Assembly: GCA_018712905.1 (NCBI GenBank)
Contig: DVGD01000007.1
Location: 1 to 21,358, forward strand
Source of the DNA: Candidatus Avoscillospira stercoripullorum
GTDB lineage: Bacteria; Bacillota; Clostridia; Oscillospirales; Oscillospiraceae
Direction: 5' to 3'
Length of the DNA: 21,358 bases
Part shown: one piece after another, positions 5,631 through 13,221 of the stretch
How the letters are laid out: the number at the start of each line of letters is the position of its first letter
How positions within the stretch are numbered: position 1 is the stretch's first letter
Position numbers and translations under genes: made by a program
The notes under the pieces: generated by a model
Databases searched by the model: none
Told to the model about the DNA's origin: nothing
What the model saw: the letters and a program-made list of their open reading frames with translations, nothing else

Positions 5631-5918
5631 TTAACCCCCTTGGTTTTGACTCATGAATTGTTGACCGAACGCGGCCAAATCCCTTCGTAATTCGCTGTTG
5701 AGTACCTTATCGCCGCGCAAAATCTTGTCGGCGACTCTCGATTCAGTCCGAGAGACTCTGCGGACATGTTTCAGCTTCTTTCGTTTGGGATTTTCCAGCT
5801 TTCTTCCCCTGCCGTCGGCCAGGAGGACATACCCCTCTTCCACATCTATGACGTAGAAGAACTTGCCCTTGTCCCGGCCTGCCAGGGAAATGATAATGTC
5901 CGATTTGGAAATTTCCAT
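5631..5918 (-). CDS. KOW-domain RNA-binding protein (L14e-like)
   Basis: A 95-residue protein read from the ATG at 5918 (MEISKSDIIISLAGRDKGKFF). This start lies 1 nt after the map stop, with GAGGG upstream inside map. The N-terminal half is a KOW/SH3-like barrel (residues about 7-50: GRDKGKFFYVIDVEEGYVLLADGRGRKLENPKRKK) resembling archaeal/eukaryotic L14e-type proteins. The C-terminal part is charged and helical. Clostridia commonly have such a gene between map and infA, and its exact role is unclear. A translation-related or ribosome-associated RNA-binding function is inferred from the fold and the location. Confidence 0.88.
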   Translation of the reverse strand: MEISKSDIIISLAGRDKGKFFYVIDVEEGYVLLADGRGRKLENPKRKKLKHVRRVSRTESRVADKILRGDKVLNSELRRDLAAFGQQFMSQNQGG

Positions 5919-5919
5919 A

Positions 5920-6675
5920 TCAAAGACCCTCGGCGACGGTGAGTATTTCCGGTTCGCCATCGGTGATGAGCACAGTATTTTCATAGTGAGCCGCGAGGGA
6001 GCCGTCCACCGTGACGGTGGTCCAGCGATCCTTCAGGACACGAACTTCCCAGCCGCCCACGTTTACCATGGGCTCAATGGCCAGGGTCATGCCCTTGACT
6101 AAGCGCGGCCCCCTACCAGGAGAGCCGAAATTCGGCACCTCCGGCTCCTCGTGGAGATTCTCGCCTACGCCGTGACCTACGAAGGCGCGCACCACGCTAA
6201 AGCCGTTCTTTTCCACGTGGCTTTGAACCGCGTGGGAGATATCGGAGATCCGATACCCCTGCCGGGCGAATTTCAAGCCTTCAAAAAAGCTCTCTTTCGT
6301 GACGTCGATGAGCTTTTGTGCCGTTGGAGAGATCCTTCCGCAGGCAAAGGTGGCAGCACAGTCGCCATGAAACCCCTTCCAGCATGCTCCCACGTCCACG
6401 CTCACGATGTCGCCCTCTTTGAGCTTGTATCCATCGGGGATGCCGTGGATCACCACATCGTTCACGCTGATGCAGGCGCTTGCAGGATAGCCGCTGTAGT
6501 GCAGGAAGGAGGGTTTTGCACCCTGCGCCACGATGAAATCGTGGACTGCCTTGTCGATTGCCTTGGTGGTGACGCCAGGCCGCACCATTTCGCCTGCCAA
6601 AGCACGCGCTGCCGCGGTAATTTTACAGGCCTGGCGCATCACCACAAGCTCTCGCTCGTTCTTGATTGGTATCAT
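5920..6675 (-). CDS. map: Type I methionine aminopeptidase
   Basis: A 251-residue metalloprotease that removes the initiator methionine from nascent proteins. Metal ligands are Asp94 (VSVDVGA), Asp105 (HGDCAATF), His168 (VGHGVGENLHEEP), Glu201 (AIEPMVN) and Glu232 (HYENTVLI). His78 (VIHGIP) corresponds to the catalytic His79 of the E. coli enzyme, and spacings match throughout. There is no N-terminal zinc-finger extension, so this is the compact type Ia form. The start chosen is MIPIKNEREL at 6675, 2 nt after the adk stop. Earlier in-frame codons lie inside adk and have no enzyme homology. Adjacency to adk, secY and infA is standard. Confidence 0.97.
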   Translation of the reverse strand: MIPIKNERELVVMRQACKITAAARALAGEMVRPGVTTKAIDKAVHDFIVAQGAKPSFLHYSGYPASACISVNDVVIHGIPDGYKLKEGDIVSVDVGACWKGFHGDCAATFACGRISPTAQKLIDVTKESFFEGLKFARQGYRISDISHAVQSHVEKNGFSVVRAFVGHGVGENLHEEPEVPNFGSPGRGPRLVKGMTLAIEPMVNVGGWEVRVLKDRWTTVTVDGSLAAHYENTVLITDGEPEILTVAEGL

Positions 6676-6677
6676 GC

Positions 6678-7310
6678 TTACATCCCCAGCGCCTTCAGGA
6701 TATCCCTGGTGGCGTCCTCGATGGGCTGATTGCCCTCGACCAGCTTGAGAATGCCGAGCTTTGCGTAGAAGTCCTTGAGGGGCTCGGTCTCCGCGTGGAA
6801 CACCTTCAGGCGGTTTTTCACCGTCTCGGGATTGTCGTCCTTGCGGATGGTGAGCGCCCCGCCGCACACGTCGCAGACGCCCTCAGCCTTGGGGGGATTG
6901 GCGGTGATGTGGTAGCTGGCGCCGCAGCTGCCGCAGACGCGGCGGCCGGTCATCCGGCTCTCAATCACTTCGTCGAGAATTTCAATGGAGACCACGGCGT
7001 CGAAGTGCACGCCGCTCTCCTCCAGGGCAGCGGCCTGGGGGATCGTGCGGGGCATCCCGTCGAGGATGTAGCCCTTCGCACAATCCGGCTGGCTCAGCCG
7101 CTCCCGAACGATGCCGATGATGACATCGTCCGGGACGAGCTGTCCGTTGTCCATAAAAGCCTTGGCCTTCAGGCCGGTCTCCGTCTGGTTTTTGATGGCC
7201 TCGCGGAGAATGTTGCCGGTGGAGATGGTGGGAATGCCCAGCTTCTTGCTGAGGATCTCCGCCTGTGTTCCTTTTCCGGCGCCAGGTGCGCCCAACAGAA
7301 TCAGCTTCAT
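6678..7310 (-). CDS. adk: Adenylate kinase, zinc-lid type
   Basis: A 210-residue cytoplasmic enzyme that interconverts ATP + AMP and 2 ADP. The P-loop GAPGAGKGT is at residues 7-15 and the NMP-binding segment STGNILREAI at 30-39. DGMPRT (84-89) replaces the usual DGFPRT. The long-form LID has four cysteines (Cys126, Cys129, Cys146, Cys149), which predict a structural zinc as in Gram-positive enzymes. It starts 12 nt after secY with GGAGG 7 nt before the ATG. It is slightly shorter than the usual 214-217 residues because of the C-terminus. Confidence 0.97.
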   Translation of the reverse strand: MKLILLGAPGAGKGTQAEILSKKLGIPTISTGNILREAIKNQTETGLKAKAFMDNGQLVPDDVIIGIVRERLSQPDCAKGYILDGMPRTIPQAAALEESGVHFDAVVSIEILDEVIESRMTGRRVCGSCGASYHITANPPKAEGVCDVCGGALTIRKDDNPETVKNRLKVFHAETEPLKDFYAKLGILKLVEGNQPIEDATRDILKALGM

Positions 7311-7322
7311 GCTGCTACCTCC

Positions 7323-8612
7323 TTATTCCAGGAAGCCCTTGTAGTGCCGCATGAGCATCTGCGCTTCCAGAGCCTTGGTGGTCTCCAGGGCAACGCCGAC
7401 AACGATGATGACGGAGGTGCCGCCGATGGCCAGCTGATTGTTGTTCACAATCGCGCCCAGGGCGACAGGCACCAACGCCACAAAGGCCAGATAGATGGCA
7501 CCGAAGAGGGTGATCTTGCCAATGACCTTGGCGATGAAGTCGGAAGTGGGCTTGCCCGGACGGAAGCCGGGGATGAAGCCGCCGTTCTTCTTCATGTTGT
7601 TGGCGATCTCGATGGGGTTGAACTGCACCGCAGCATAGAAGTAGCTGAAGGCGATGATGAGCAGGAAGTAGATCACGCAGTACACGACGCTCTCGTTGGA
7701 GAACACGTACTTGTTCATCCAGCCCCAGAAGCCGGTATCGCTGATGCCCACGAAGGCCACAATGGTGGCGGGCAGAGAGACAATGGACTGGGCGAAGATG
7801 ACGGGCAGAACGCCGGACATGTTGACCTTGATGGGCAGGAACGTGCTCTGGCCGCCGTACATTTTCCGGCCAACCATGCGCTTGGCATACTGCACGGGGA
7901 TGCGGCGCTCGGAGTTGGTGATGAACACGATGACCACCACGAGGACGGCCACGCCCACCAGGAGCAGCAGCGCAATATACCACTTGAGGGTGCCGGTGGA
8001 GAGACCCGTGATGAGGGCGCCCACCTGGCTGGGAATGCGGGAGATGATGCCGGCAAACAGGATCATGGAGATGCCGTTGCCGATGCCGAACTGGTCGATC
8101 TGCTCGCCCAGCCACATGACCAGGCAGGCGCCGCCGGTGAAGGTCATGACAATGACCAGGCCGTACAGGAAGCCAGTCTCGGTGAGGATGCCGGAGTTGT
8201 TCTTCAGCATCATATAGTAGGCCCAGCCCATGAGGAGGGCGAGACCCAGGGTGGTGTAGCGGGTGATGCGCTCGAGCTTCTTCTTGCCTTCTTCGCCGCC
8301 GTCCTTGGAGAGCCGCTCCAGATAGGGAATGGCAATGCACAGGAGCTGGATGATAATGGAGGCGTTGATGTACGGCTGGATGCCCAGGGCAAAGGTGGTT
8401 GCCTGGGAGAAAGCCGAGCCGGACATGGCATTGTAGAGGCCGAGGATCGTGCCGGACAGCTCCGCATTGAAGTACTGCGTGAGCATATCCACATTGACAT
8501 AGGGAACAGGAATGGCCGCGCCCAGGCGGAAGATCAGCAGAATAAAGAAGGTGAAGATGATCTTCTTGCGGAGATCCGCAATTTTCCAGGCATTACGAAT
8601 TGTGGCAAACAC
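7323..8612 (-). CDS. secY: Protein translocase channel subunit SecY
   Basis: A 429-residue integral membrane channel through which SecA, or the ribosome, moves proteins across or into the membrane. Ten hydrophobic segments are expected. Signatures seen are FRLGAAIPVPYVN (28-40), the conserved GIQPYINASIIIQLL (77-91) in the second transmembrane segment, MWLGEQIDQFGIGNGIS (166-182), the cytosolic loop ERRIPVQYAKR (235-245), and NPIEIANNMKKNGGFIPGFRPG in the SecA/ribosome-contacting loop. The start is a GTG that directly abuts the rplO stop (TAAGTG). A GAGGTG within the rplO end serves as ribosome-binding site, so translation is probably coupled to L15. Confidence 0.97.
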   Translation of the reverse strand: MFATIRNAWKIADLRKKIIFTFFILLIFRLGAAIPVPYVNVDMLTQYFNAELSGTILGLYNAMSGSAFSQATTFALGIQPYINASIIIQLLCIAIPYLERLSKDGGEEGKKKLERITRYTTLGLALLMGWAYYMMLKNNSGILTETGFLYGLVIVMTFTGGACLVMWLGEQIDQFGIGNGISMILFAGIISRIPSQVGALITGLSTGTLKWYIALLLLVGVAVLVVVIVFITNSERRIPVQYAKRMVGRKMYGGQSTFLPIKVNMSGVLPVIFAQSIVSLPATIVAFVGISDTGFWGWMNKYVFSNESVVYCVIYFLLIIAFSYFYAAVQFNPIEIANNMKKNGGFIPGFRPGKPTSDFIAKVIGKITLFGAIYLAFVALVPVALGAIVNNNQLAIGGTSVIIVVGVALETTKALEAQMLMRHYKGFLE

Positions 8613-9053
8613 TTACACCACCTCGGCCTTTCCACCTGCCTGTTCAATCTTTTCCTTGGCAGAATCAGAGAAGCGAGCTGCCTTCACAGTGACCTTGGCA
8701 GTGACTGTGCCATTGCCCAGCACCTTGAGGCCGTAGGGGCAGTCGTGGAGGATGCCGGCCTCGATGAGCGCGGCGGCATCCACAACGGAACCGTCCTCGA
8801 AACGGTTGAGCACCGCGACATTCACAGCGGTGAGGGGCTTGGCGAAGATGTTGTTGAAGCCGCGCTTGGGGATCCGGCGCGCCAGAGGCATCTGGCCGCC
8901 TTCGAAACCGGTGCGCACCTTGCCGCCGCTGCGAGCCTTCTGACCCTTATGACCGCGGCCGGCGGTCTTGCCGTTGCCGGTACCGGCGCCACGGCCCTTC
9001 CGTTTTCCCACATGGGTCGAGCCCATGACAGGAGCAAGTTCGTTCAGGTTCAT
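8613..9053 (-). CDS. rplO: 50S ribosomal protein L15 (uL15)
   Basis: A 146-residue late-assembly protein of the large subunit. The N-terminal Gly/Arg/Lys-rich extension is typical: STHVGKRKGRGAGTGNGKTAGRGHKGQKARSGGKVRTGFEGGQMPL. The C-terminal globular part ends FSDSAKEKIEQAGGKAEVV. Its TAA is immediately followed by the secY GTG with no spacer. It lies downstream of rpmD with a GGAGG ribosome-binding site. Confidence 0.97.
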   Translation of the reverse strand: MNLNELAPVMGSTHVGKRKGRGAGTGNGKTAGRGHKGQKARSGGKVRTGFEGGQMPLARRIPKRGFNNIFAKPLTAVNVAVLNRFEDGSVVDAAALIEAGILHDCPYGLKVLGNGTVTAKVTVKAARFSDSAKEKIEQAGGKAEVV

Positions 9054-9068
9054 GATACTTGCACCTCC

Positions 9069-9251
9069 TTATGCTTCCTCAGTGACCTTGAGCAGGTAGC
9101 CGATCTTGGCGATCTTGCCGCGGGTCTGGGTGTTGTCAGGCTGTACAACTTCCTGACCGATCTTGCGCAGGCCAAGAGAATTGGCAGTGGCAATGTGCTT
9201 GTCAAGGCGGCCGTTGAGGCTCTTGACAAGTTTGATCTTCAAATTAGCCAT
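9069..9251 (-). CDS. rpmD: 50S ribosomal protein L30 (uL30)
   Basis: A 60-residue protein of usual length. LKIKLVKSLNGRLDKHIATANSLGLRKIGQEVVQPDN is the ferredoxin-like L30 signature, and the C-terminus ends IGYLLKVTEEA. It lies between rpsE and rplO as in nearly all spc operons, with AGGAGG before the ATG and a 12-nt gap from rpsE. Confidence 0.96.
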   Translation of the reverse strand: MANLKIKLVKSLNGRLDKHIATANSLGLRKIGQEVVQPDNTQTRGKIAKIGYLLKVTEEA

Positions 9252-9263
9252 GATAGAGCCTCC

Positions 9264-9779
9264 TTAACCGACGATTTCTTCCACGCGCTTGCCCCGGATG
9301 CGAGCAACCTCTTCCGGGCCACGCAGGGACATGAGACCCTGCATGCAGGCCTTGACCACGTTCTGGGGATTGTTGGACCGAAGGCACTTGGAACGGATGT
9401 TGGAAATGCCCACAGCCTCCATCACCGCACGCACCGCGCCGCCGGCGATGATGCCGGTGCCTTCGGGGGCGGGCTTGAGGAGCACCGTACCGGCGCCGAA
9501 GATGCCGGTCACTTCGTGGGGAATGGTGGTGCCGTCCAGGGTGATCTTCACCATGTTCTTCTTGGCATCGGCAATGCCCTTGAGGATGGCTTCGGAAACT
9601 TCCGCAGCCTTGCCCAGGCCATAGCCGACGGTACCCTTGCCATCGCCGACGACAACCAGCGCGCTGAACTTCATCACGCGGCCGCCCTTGACGGTCTTGG
9701 CAACACGGTTGAGGTACACAACCTTTTCGATAAACTCAGGCGCCTCGTGGGCGGCCTGTCTATCTCTATTGTAAGCCAT
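9264..9779 (-). CDS. rpsE: 30S ribosomal protein S5 (uS5)
   Basis: A 171-residue protein at the mRNA entry channel that affects decoding accuracy. The N-terminal double-stranded RNA-binding-like domain is EFIEKVVYLNRVAKTVKGGRVMKFSALVVVGDGKGTVGYGLGKA (roughly 15-60). The C-terminal domain contains GAGTVLLKPAPEGTGIIAGGAVRAVMEAVGI. The spectinomycin-sensitivity loop around TVKGGRVMKF is wild-type in appearance. GGAGGAGG precedes the ATG, and rplR lies upstream. Confidence 0.97.
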   Translation of the reverse strand: MAYNRDRQAAHEAPEFIEKVVYLNRVAKTVKGGRVMKFSALVVVGDGKGTVGYGLGKAAEVSEAILKGIADAKKNMVKITLDGTTIPHEVTGIFGAGTVLLKPAPEGTGIIAGGAVRAVMEAVGISNIRSKCLRSNNPQNVVKACMQGLMSLRGPEEVARIRGKRVEEIVG

Positions 9780-9796
9780 TCTTCTTCCTCCTCCGA

Positions 9797-10156
9797 TTAG
9801 AACTTCAGGCCGCCTTCGCGGGCGCCCTCGGCCAGCTCTGCCACGCGGCCATGGAAAATATAGCCGCCGCGGTCAAACACGACCTCTTCAATGCCCTTGG
9901 CCTTGGCGCGCTCGGCCACGGTCATGCCGACCTTGCGGGCAGCTTCCTTGTTGCCGGTGGCGCCTTCAAAATCCTTCTCGAGGGTGGAAGCGGAGACCAG
10001 GGTGACTCCGTTCACATCGTCGATGATCTGCGCATAGATGTTCGCATTGCTGCGGAACACGTTCAGACGAGGTCTCTCGGGTGTGCCGGAGATCTTGCCG
10101 CGCACTCTGGTATGACGCTTGACGCGGGCAGCGTTCTTGTCAAAATTCTTTACCAT
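9797..10156 (-). CDS. rplR: 50S ribosomal protein L18 (uL18)
   Basis: A 119-residue 5S rRNA-binding protein of the central protuberance. RHTRVRGKISGTPERPRLNVFRSNANIYAQIIDD is the diagnostic N-terminal part, and VFDRGGYIFHGRVAELAEGAREGGLKF is the diagnostic C-terminal end. Together with L5, encoded in the same operon, it forms the 5S RNP. It follows rplF by 17 nt with a GGAGGTG ribosome-binding site. Confidence 0.97.
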   Translation of the reverse strand: MVKNFDKNAARVKRHTRVRGKISGTPERPRLNVFRSNANIYAQIIDDVNGVTLVSASTLEKDFEGATGNKEAARKVGMTVAERAKAKGIEEVVFDRGGYIFHGRVAELAEGAREGGLKF

Positions 10157-10173
10157 GATGGCACACCTCCTAC

Positions 10174-10719
10174 TTATTTCTTACCGCCGGTCTTGCCTTC
10201 CTTGCGGCGGATGACCTCGGTGGTATACTTAATGCCCTTGCCCTTATAAGGCTCGGGAGGCCGCTTGCCTCTGACCTCGGCTGCAAACTGGCCGACCTTC
10301 TGCTTATCGATGCCATGGATGATGATCTTGTTGGGGGTAGGAGCCTCGATGGTGATATCCTCGTTCTCCTCCACCGTCACGGTGTGGGAGAAGCCCAGGT
10401 TCATCACGAGCTTCTTGCCTTCCTTCTGCACACGGTAGCCGACACCGTTGACGTCCAGCTCCTTCTTGAAGCCCTCAGTCACGCCGACGACCATGTTGTG
10501 AAGCAGTGTGCGGCTCAGGCCGTGCAGGCTCTTGTTCAGCTTCTCATCGTTGGGACGGGTGACATGCGCCACGCCGCCGTCCACGGTGATGGTCATATTG
10601 GGATGGAATGCTCTCGTCAGAGTACCCTTGGGACCCTTCACGGTGACCACATTGCCATCAGCAACGGTGATCTCCACGCCTGCCGGTACGGTGATAGGCA
10701 TTTTGCCGATTCTAGACAT
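10174..10719 (-). CDS. rplF: 50S ribosomal protein L6 (uL6)
   Basis: A 181-residue protein at the base of the L7/L12 stalk, near the sarcin-ricin loop. The start MSRIGKMPITVPAGVEITV at 10719 is chosen because AAGGAGG precedes it. A longer frame reading would extend into rpsH and contain that site. The C-terminal signature PPEPYKGKGIKYTTEVIRRKEGKTGGKK is complete. Two repeated L6 domains fill the normal length. Confidence 0.97.
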   Translation of the reverse strand: MSRIGKMPITVPAGVEITVADGNVVTVKGPKGTLTRAFHPNMTITVDGGVAHVTRPNDEKLNKSLHGLSRTLLHNMVVGVTEGFKKELDVNGVGYRVQKEGKKLVMNLGFSHTVTVEENEDITIEAPTPNKIIIHGIDKQKVGQFAAEVRGKRPPEPYKGKGIKYTTEVIRRKEGKTGGKK

Positions 10720-10735
10720 AATGTTATCCTCCTTC

Positions 10736-11134
10736 TTACCAGACAAACGCCAGGACTTCGCCGCCGACGTGGTTGGCACGAGCCGCCCGGTCGGTCATGA
10801 CGCCCTTGGACGTGGAAATGATGGCAATGCCGAGACCCTTGAGCACGCGGGGCAGCTCATCGGCGCCGGCGTACACCCGCAGGCCGGGCTTGGACACGCG
10901 GCGCAGGCCGGTGATGACCTTCTCTTTGCCGGGGAGGTACTTGAGGGCAATGCGGATGACGCCCTGGGTGCCGTCCTCGATGACCTGGAAGGACTTGATG
11001 TAGCCCTCATCCAGGAGGATCTGGGCGATGGCCTTCTTCAGGTTGGAAGCAGGCACATCGACGCTCTCGTGCTTGGCCGAGTTCGCATTCCGGATACGGG
11101 TCAGCATATCGGCGACGGGATCAGTGATTTGCAT
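10736..11134 (-). CDS. rpsH: 30S ribosomal protein S8 (uS8)
   Basis: A 132-residue primary 16S rRNA-binding protein (central domain, helix 21). It starts MQITDPVADMLTRIRNANSAKHESVDVPAS and ends with the core signature STSKGVMTDRAARANHVGGEVLAFVW. In E. coli S8 represses the spc operon by binding its mRNA. Whether it does so here is unknown. The gene follows an unusually long 143-nt spacer after rpsN that has two inverted repeats. AGGAGG lies 9 nt before the ATG. Confidence 0.97.
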   Translation of the reverse strand: MQITDPVADMLTRIRNANSAKHESVDVPASNLKKAIAQILLDEGYIKSFQVIEDGTQGVIRIALKYLPGKEKVITGLRRVSKPGLRVYAGADELPRVLKGLGIAIISTSKGVMTDRAARANHVGGEVLAFVW

Positions 11135-11277
11135 GGGATTTATTCCTCCTATTTAGAAGTTACAGGGATGTTCCCTGTGAAGACGGCAGGGTATCAGAAG
11201 AATGTGAACCGAAAGTGTTTGACGCCCCGGCTCCATCTTCTTCTGACTTCTGACGCCTTTTTGACAGTTTGCCTTCC
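11135..11277 (-). other. Long rpsN-rpsH spacer with two inverted repeats
   Basis: This 143-nt spacer interrupts a stretch of the operon where gaps are otherwise 10-20 nt. In mRNA order it contains TCAGAAGAA/TTCTTCTGA arms (11238-11246 with 11194-11202, loop about 35 nt) and then ACAGGGA/TCCCTGT (11162-11178, 3-nt loop) about 25 nt before the rpsH start. A short direct repeat of GTCAGAAG adjoins the first arm. No U-tract follows either stem, so these are not intrinsic terminators. No convincing gene is present. Confidence 0.55.
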
Positions 11278-11463
11278 TTACCAGGAAGCCTTCTTCACGC
11301 CGGGGATTTCGCCCTTGTAGGCGAGCTCCCGGAAGCAGATACGGCAGATGCCGTAGTCACGCAGATAAGCATGGGGCCGGCCGCAGATCTTGCAGCGGTT
11401 GTAGTGGCGGGTGGAGAACTTGGGCTCAGCCTTCTGCTTGAGAATCATTGCTTTTCTAGCCAT
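11278..11463 (-). CDS. rpsN: 30S ribosomal protein S14, zinc-binding type Z
   Basis: A 61-residue short S14 with a zinc-binding CxxC...CxxC module: Cys24, Cys27, Cys40 and Cys43 (HYNRCKICGRP and GICRICFRELAY). This compact form is the usual Firmicute S14. It binds the 30S head and is a late assembly protein. It lies between rplE and rpsH as in other Firmicutes. A GGAGGAAGA site precedes the ATG. The spacer downstream is unusually long. Confidence 0.97.
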   Translation of the reverse strand: MARKAMILKQKAEPKFSTRHYNRCKICGRPHAYLRDYGICRICFRELAYKGEIPGVKKASW

Positions 11464-11479
11464 TTTCGTCTTCCTCCAA

Positions 11480-12022
11480 TCAAGCGTAGAAGGGGGCGCC
11501 GACCTGGGTCAGCAGCTCCTTGGCTTCCTCGTCGGTGGTGGCGGTGGTGCAGATGCAGATGTCCATGCCGCGGATCTTGTCCACCTTGTCGTATTCGATC
11601 TCGGGGAAGATCAGCTGCTCCTTAAGACCCATGGCGTAGTTGCCGCGGCCGTCGAAGGAGTTGGGGTTGATGCCGCGGAAGTCGCGGACACGGGGCAGCG
11701 CCACGTTGAAGAGGCGGTCGAGGAACTCCCACATCTTGTCGCCGCGGAGGGTGACCTTCACGCCGACGGTCTCGCCTTCACGCACCTTAAAGTTGGCGAC
11801 GGACTTGCGCGCCTTGGTGGTGATGGGCTTCTGGCCGGTGATGGTGGCGATGTCCTTGCAGATGGCCTCGATCTCCTTGGCATTGTTCTTGCTCTCGCCG
11901 CAGCCGACGTTCACAATGATCTTGCTGAGCTTGGGGATCTGCATGACGCTCTTGTAGCCAAACTTCTTCATGAGAGCAGGAGCGATCTCTTCGGTATACT
12001 TTACTTTCAGTCTAGCAGCCAT
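11480..12022 (-). CDS. rplE: 50S ribosomal protein L5 (uL5)
   Basis: A 180-residue 5S rRNA- and P-site tRNA-contacting protein. Typical stretches are KFGYKSVMQIPKLSKIIVNVGCGESKNNAKEI, ITGQKPITTKARKSVANFKVREGETVGVKVTLRG, LPRVRDFRGINPNSFDGRGNYAMGLKEQLIFPEI and the terminal GMDICICTTATTDEEAKELL. Length is normal. It begins 16 nt after rplX with a GGAGGAG ribosome-binding site. Confidence 0.98.
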   Translation of the reverse strand: MAARLKVKYTEEIAPALMKKFGYKSVMQIPKLSKIIVNVGCGESKNNAKEIEAICKDIATITGQKPITTKARKSVANFKVREGETVGVKVTLRGDKMWEFLDRLFNVALPRVRDFRGINPNSFDGRGNYAMGLKEQLIFPEIEYDKVDKIRGMDICICTTATTDEEAKELLTQVGAPFYA

Positions 12023-12038
12023 TTCTTGCTCCTCCTAC

Positions 12039-12344
12039 TTACATGGTAGCGCCGCACTTCTTGCAGACGCGAACCTTCTTGCCGTCCTCGACCTTGGAAG
12101 CCACACGGGTGGGCTTGCCGCACTTGGGGCACACCAGCATGACCTTGGAGACGTACATGGGGATCTCCCGGCGGACAATGCCGCCCTCCTCGCCCTGCTT
12201 GCGGGGCTTCACATGGCAGGTAGCCACGTTGACGCCTTCGACGACGACCTTCTTCTCAGCGGGCATGGCGGTGAGCACCTTGCCCTCCTTGCCCTTGTCC
12301 TTGCCGGACAGAACCACGACCTTGTCGTTCTTCTTGATATTCAT
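12039..12344 (-). CDS. rplX: 50S ribosomal protein L24 (uL24) with a four-cysteine tail
   Basis: A 101-residue assembly initiator that binds the 5' end of 23S rRNA. The KOW domain is at the N-terminus (KKNDKVVVLSGKDKGKEGKVLTA). The C-terminal segment has two CxxC knuckles, Cys72/Cys75 (VCPKCGKPTR) and Cys94/Cys97 (VCKKCGATM), which predict a zinc ribbon as in many Gram-positive L24 proteins. It lies between rplN and rplE. With S14, L36 and the adenylate kinase lid, it adds to the zinc-dependent members of this operon. Confidence 0.97.
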   Translation of the reverse strand: MNIKKNDKVVVLSGKDKGKEGKVLTAMPAEKKVVVEGVNVATCHVKPRKQGEEGGIVRREIPMYVSKVMLVCPKCGKPTRVASKVEDGKKVRVCKKCGATM

Positions 12345-12358
12345 TCTCAGCTACCCCC

Positions 12359-12727
12359 TTAGATGGTTTCGGGCGCCAGAGACAGGATCTTCATGAACTC
12401 CTTGTCACGAAGCTCTCTGGCCACCGGCCCAAAGATACGGGTGCCTCTGGGGTTCTTGTCCTCCTTGATGAGGACGGCGGCGTTCTCGTCGAAGCGAACG
12501 TAGGTACCGTCGTTGCGGCGGACGCCCTTCTTGCTGCGGACGATGACGGCCTTGACCACATCGCCCTTCTTCACATTGCCGTTGGGGGCAGCCTTGCGCA
12601 CGGAGGCGACGATGACGTCACCAATGTTGCCGTACTTGCGCTTGGAACCGCCCAGCACACGGATGCACTTGATTTCCTTGGCGCCGGTGTTGTCGGCAAC
12701 CTTCAGATAACTTTCCTGCTGAAGCAT
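12359..12727 (-). CDS. rplN: 50S ribosomal protein L14 (uL14)
   Basis: A 122-residue protein of exactly the usual length. It starts MLQQESYLKVADNTGAKEIKCIRVLGGSKRKYGNIGDVIVASVRKA and ends RIFGPVARELRDKEFMKILSLAPETI. L14 sits at the subunit interface and is the docking site of the silencing factor RsfS. It follows rpsQ by 14 nt with GGAGG before the ATG. Confidence 0.98.
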   Translation of the reverse strand: MLQQESYLKVADNTGAKEIKCIRVLGGSKRKYGNIGDVIVASVRKAAPNGNVKKGDVVKAVIVRSKKGVRRNDGTYVRFDENAAVLIKEDKNPRGTRIFGPVARELRDKEFMKILSLAPETI

Positions 12728-12741
12728 GATTGCTGACCTCC

Positions 12742-13005
12742 TTACTTCGCCTTCTCAATGATTTCGACGAGGCGCCATCTCTTGTCCTTGGAGAGGGGAC
12801 GGCACTCCATCACGAGAACCGTGTCGCCGGTGCCGGCGAGGTTCTTCTCGTCGTGCGCCTTGAGCTTGTAGGTTCTCTTCATGATCTTCTTGTACAGCGG
12901 ATGCTGCACGCTATCTTTGACCGCGACCACGATGGTCTTGTCCATCTTATCGGAGACGACCGTGCCGACCCGGGTCTTGCGGAAAGCTCTGTTCATTTCG
13001 CTCAT
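12742..13005 (-). CDS. rpsQ: 30S ribosomal protein S17 (uS17)
   Basis: An 87-residue OB-fold primary binding protein of the 16S 5' domain. Signatures are RKTRVGTVVSDKMDKTIVVAVKDSVQHPLYKKIMKRTYKLKAHDE and the C-terminal VLVMECRPLSKDKRWRLVEII. It lies 14 nt after rpmC with AGGAGG upstream of the ATG. An in-frame ATG three codons inside could also start translation, but spacing favours the outer one. Confidence 0.97.
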   Translation of the reverse strand: MSEMNRAFRKTRVGTVVSDKMDKTIVVAVKDSVQHPLYKKIMKRTYKLKAHDEKNLAGTGDTVLVMECRPLSKDKRWRLVEIIEKAK

Positions 13006-13019
13006 ATTCGCTTACCTCC

Positions 13020-13220
13020 TTAGGCTTCGGGCCGAAGCTCCTTTTCACGTAAAATAGTTTTGACTCGGGCAATCTCCTTCTTGACGGCTGCGATCTGCAG
13101 GGGGTTGTCAAGCTGATTGGTCGCGTGCTGCATTCTCAGGGTGAACAGATCCTTCTTGAGGTCTGCCAGCTTGGTCTCCAGCTCAGCGGAGGACATGCTG
13201 CGGATTTCTTTTGCCTTCAT
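13020..13220 (-). CDS. rpmC: 50S ribosomal protein L29 (uL29)
   Basis: A 66-residue helical protein at the polypeptide exit, next to the trigger-factor and SRP docking site. It starts MKAKEIRSMSSAELETKLADLKKDLFTLRMQHATNQLDN and ends with an EKEL-type tail. The start at 13220 is chosen because it lies 1 nt after the rplP TAA (TAAGATG) and matches family N-termini. A start five codons earlier would overlap rplP. GGTGG in the rplP end is the probable ribosome-binding site, which suggests coupling. Confidence 0.96.
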   Translation of the reverse strand: MKAKEIRSMSSAELETKLADLKKDLFTLRMQHATNQLDNPLQIAAVKKEIARVKTILREKELRPEA

Positions 13221-13221
13221 C

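Noticed and set aside
6666..9800. A 1044-codon open frame on the plus strand antisense to map-adk-secY-rplO-rpmD-rpsE
   Set aside because: It is a mirror of the strong third-position GC bias in the minus-strand genes. Its protein is a His/Asp/Gly/Ala-rich low-complexity product without domains or initiation signals. Similar long antisense frames lie opposite rpoA, rplB and proS.
11153..11236. A 27-codon frame (MEPGRQTLSVHILL...) in the rpsN-rpsH spacer
   Set aside because: No ribosome-binding site precedes it, it is not similar to any r-protein, and its bases form the inverted repeats. It was kept only as a structured spacer.
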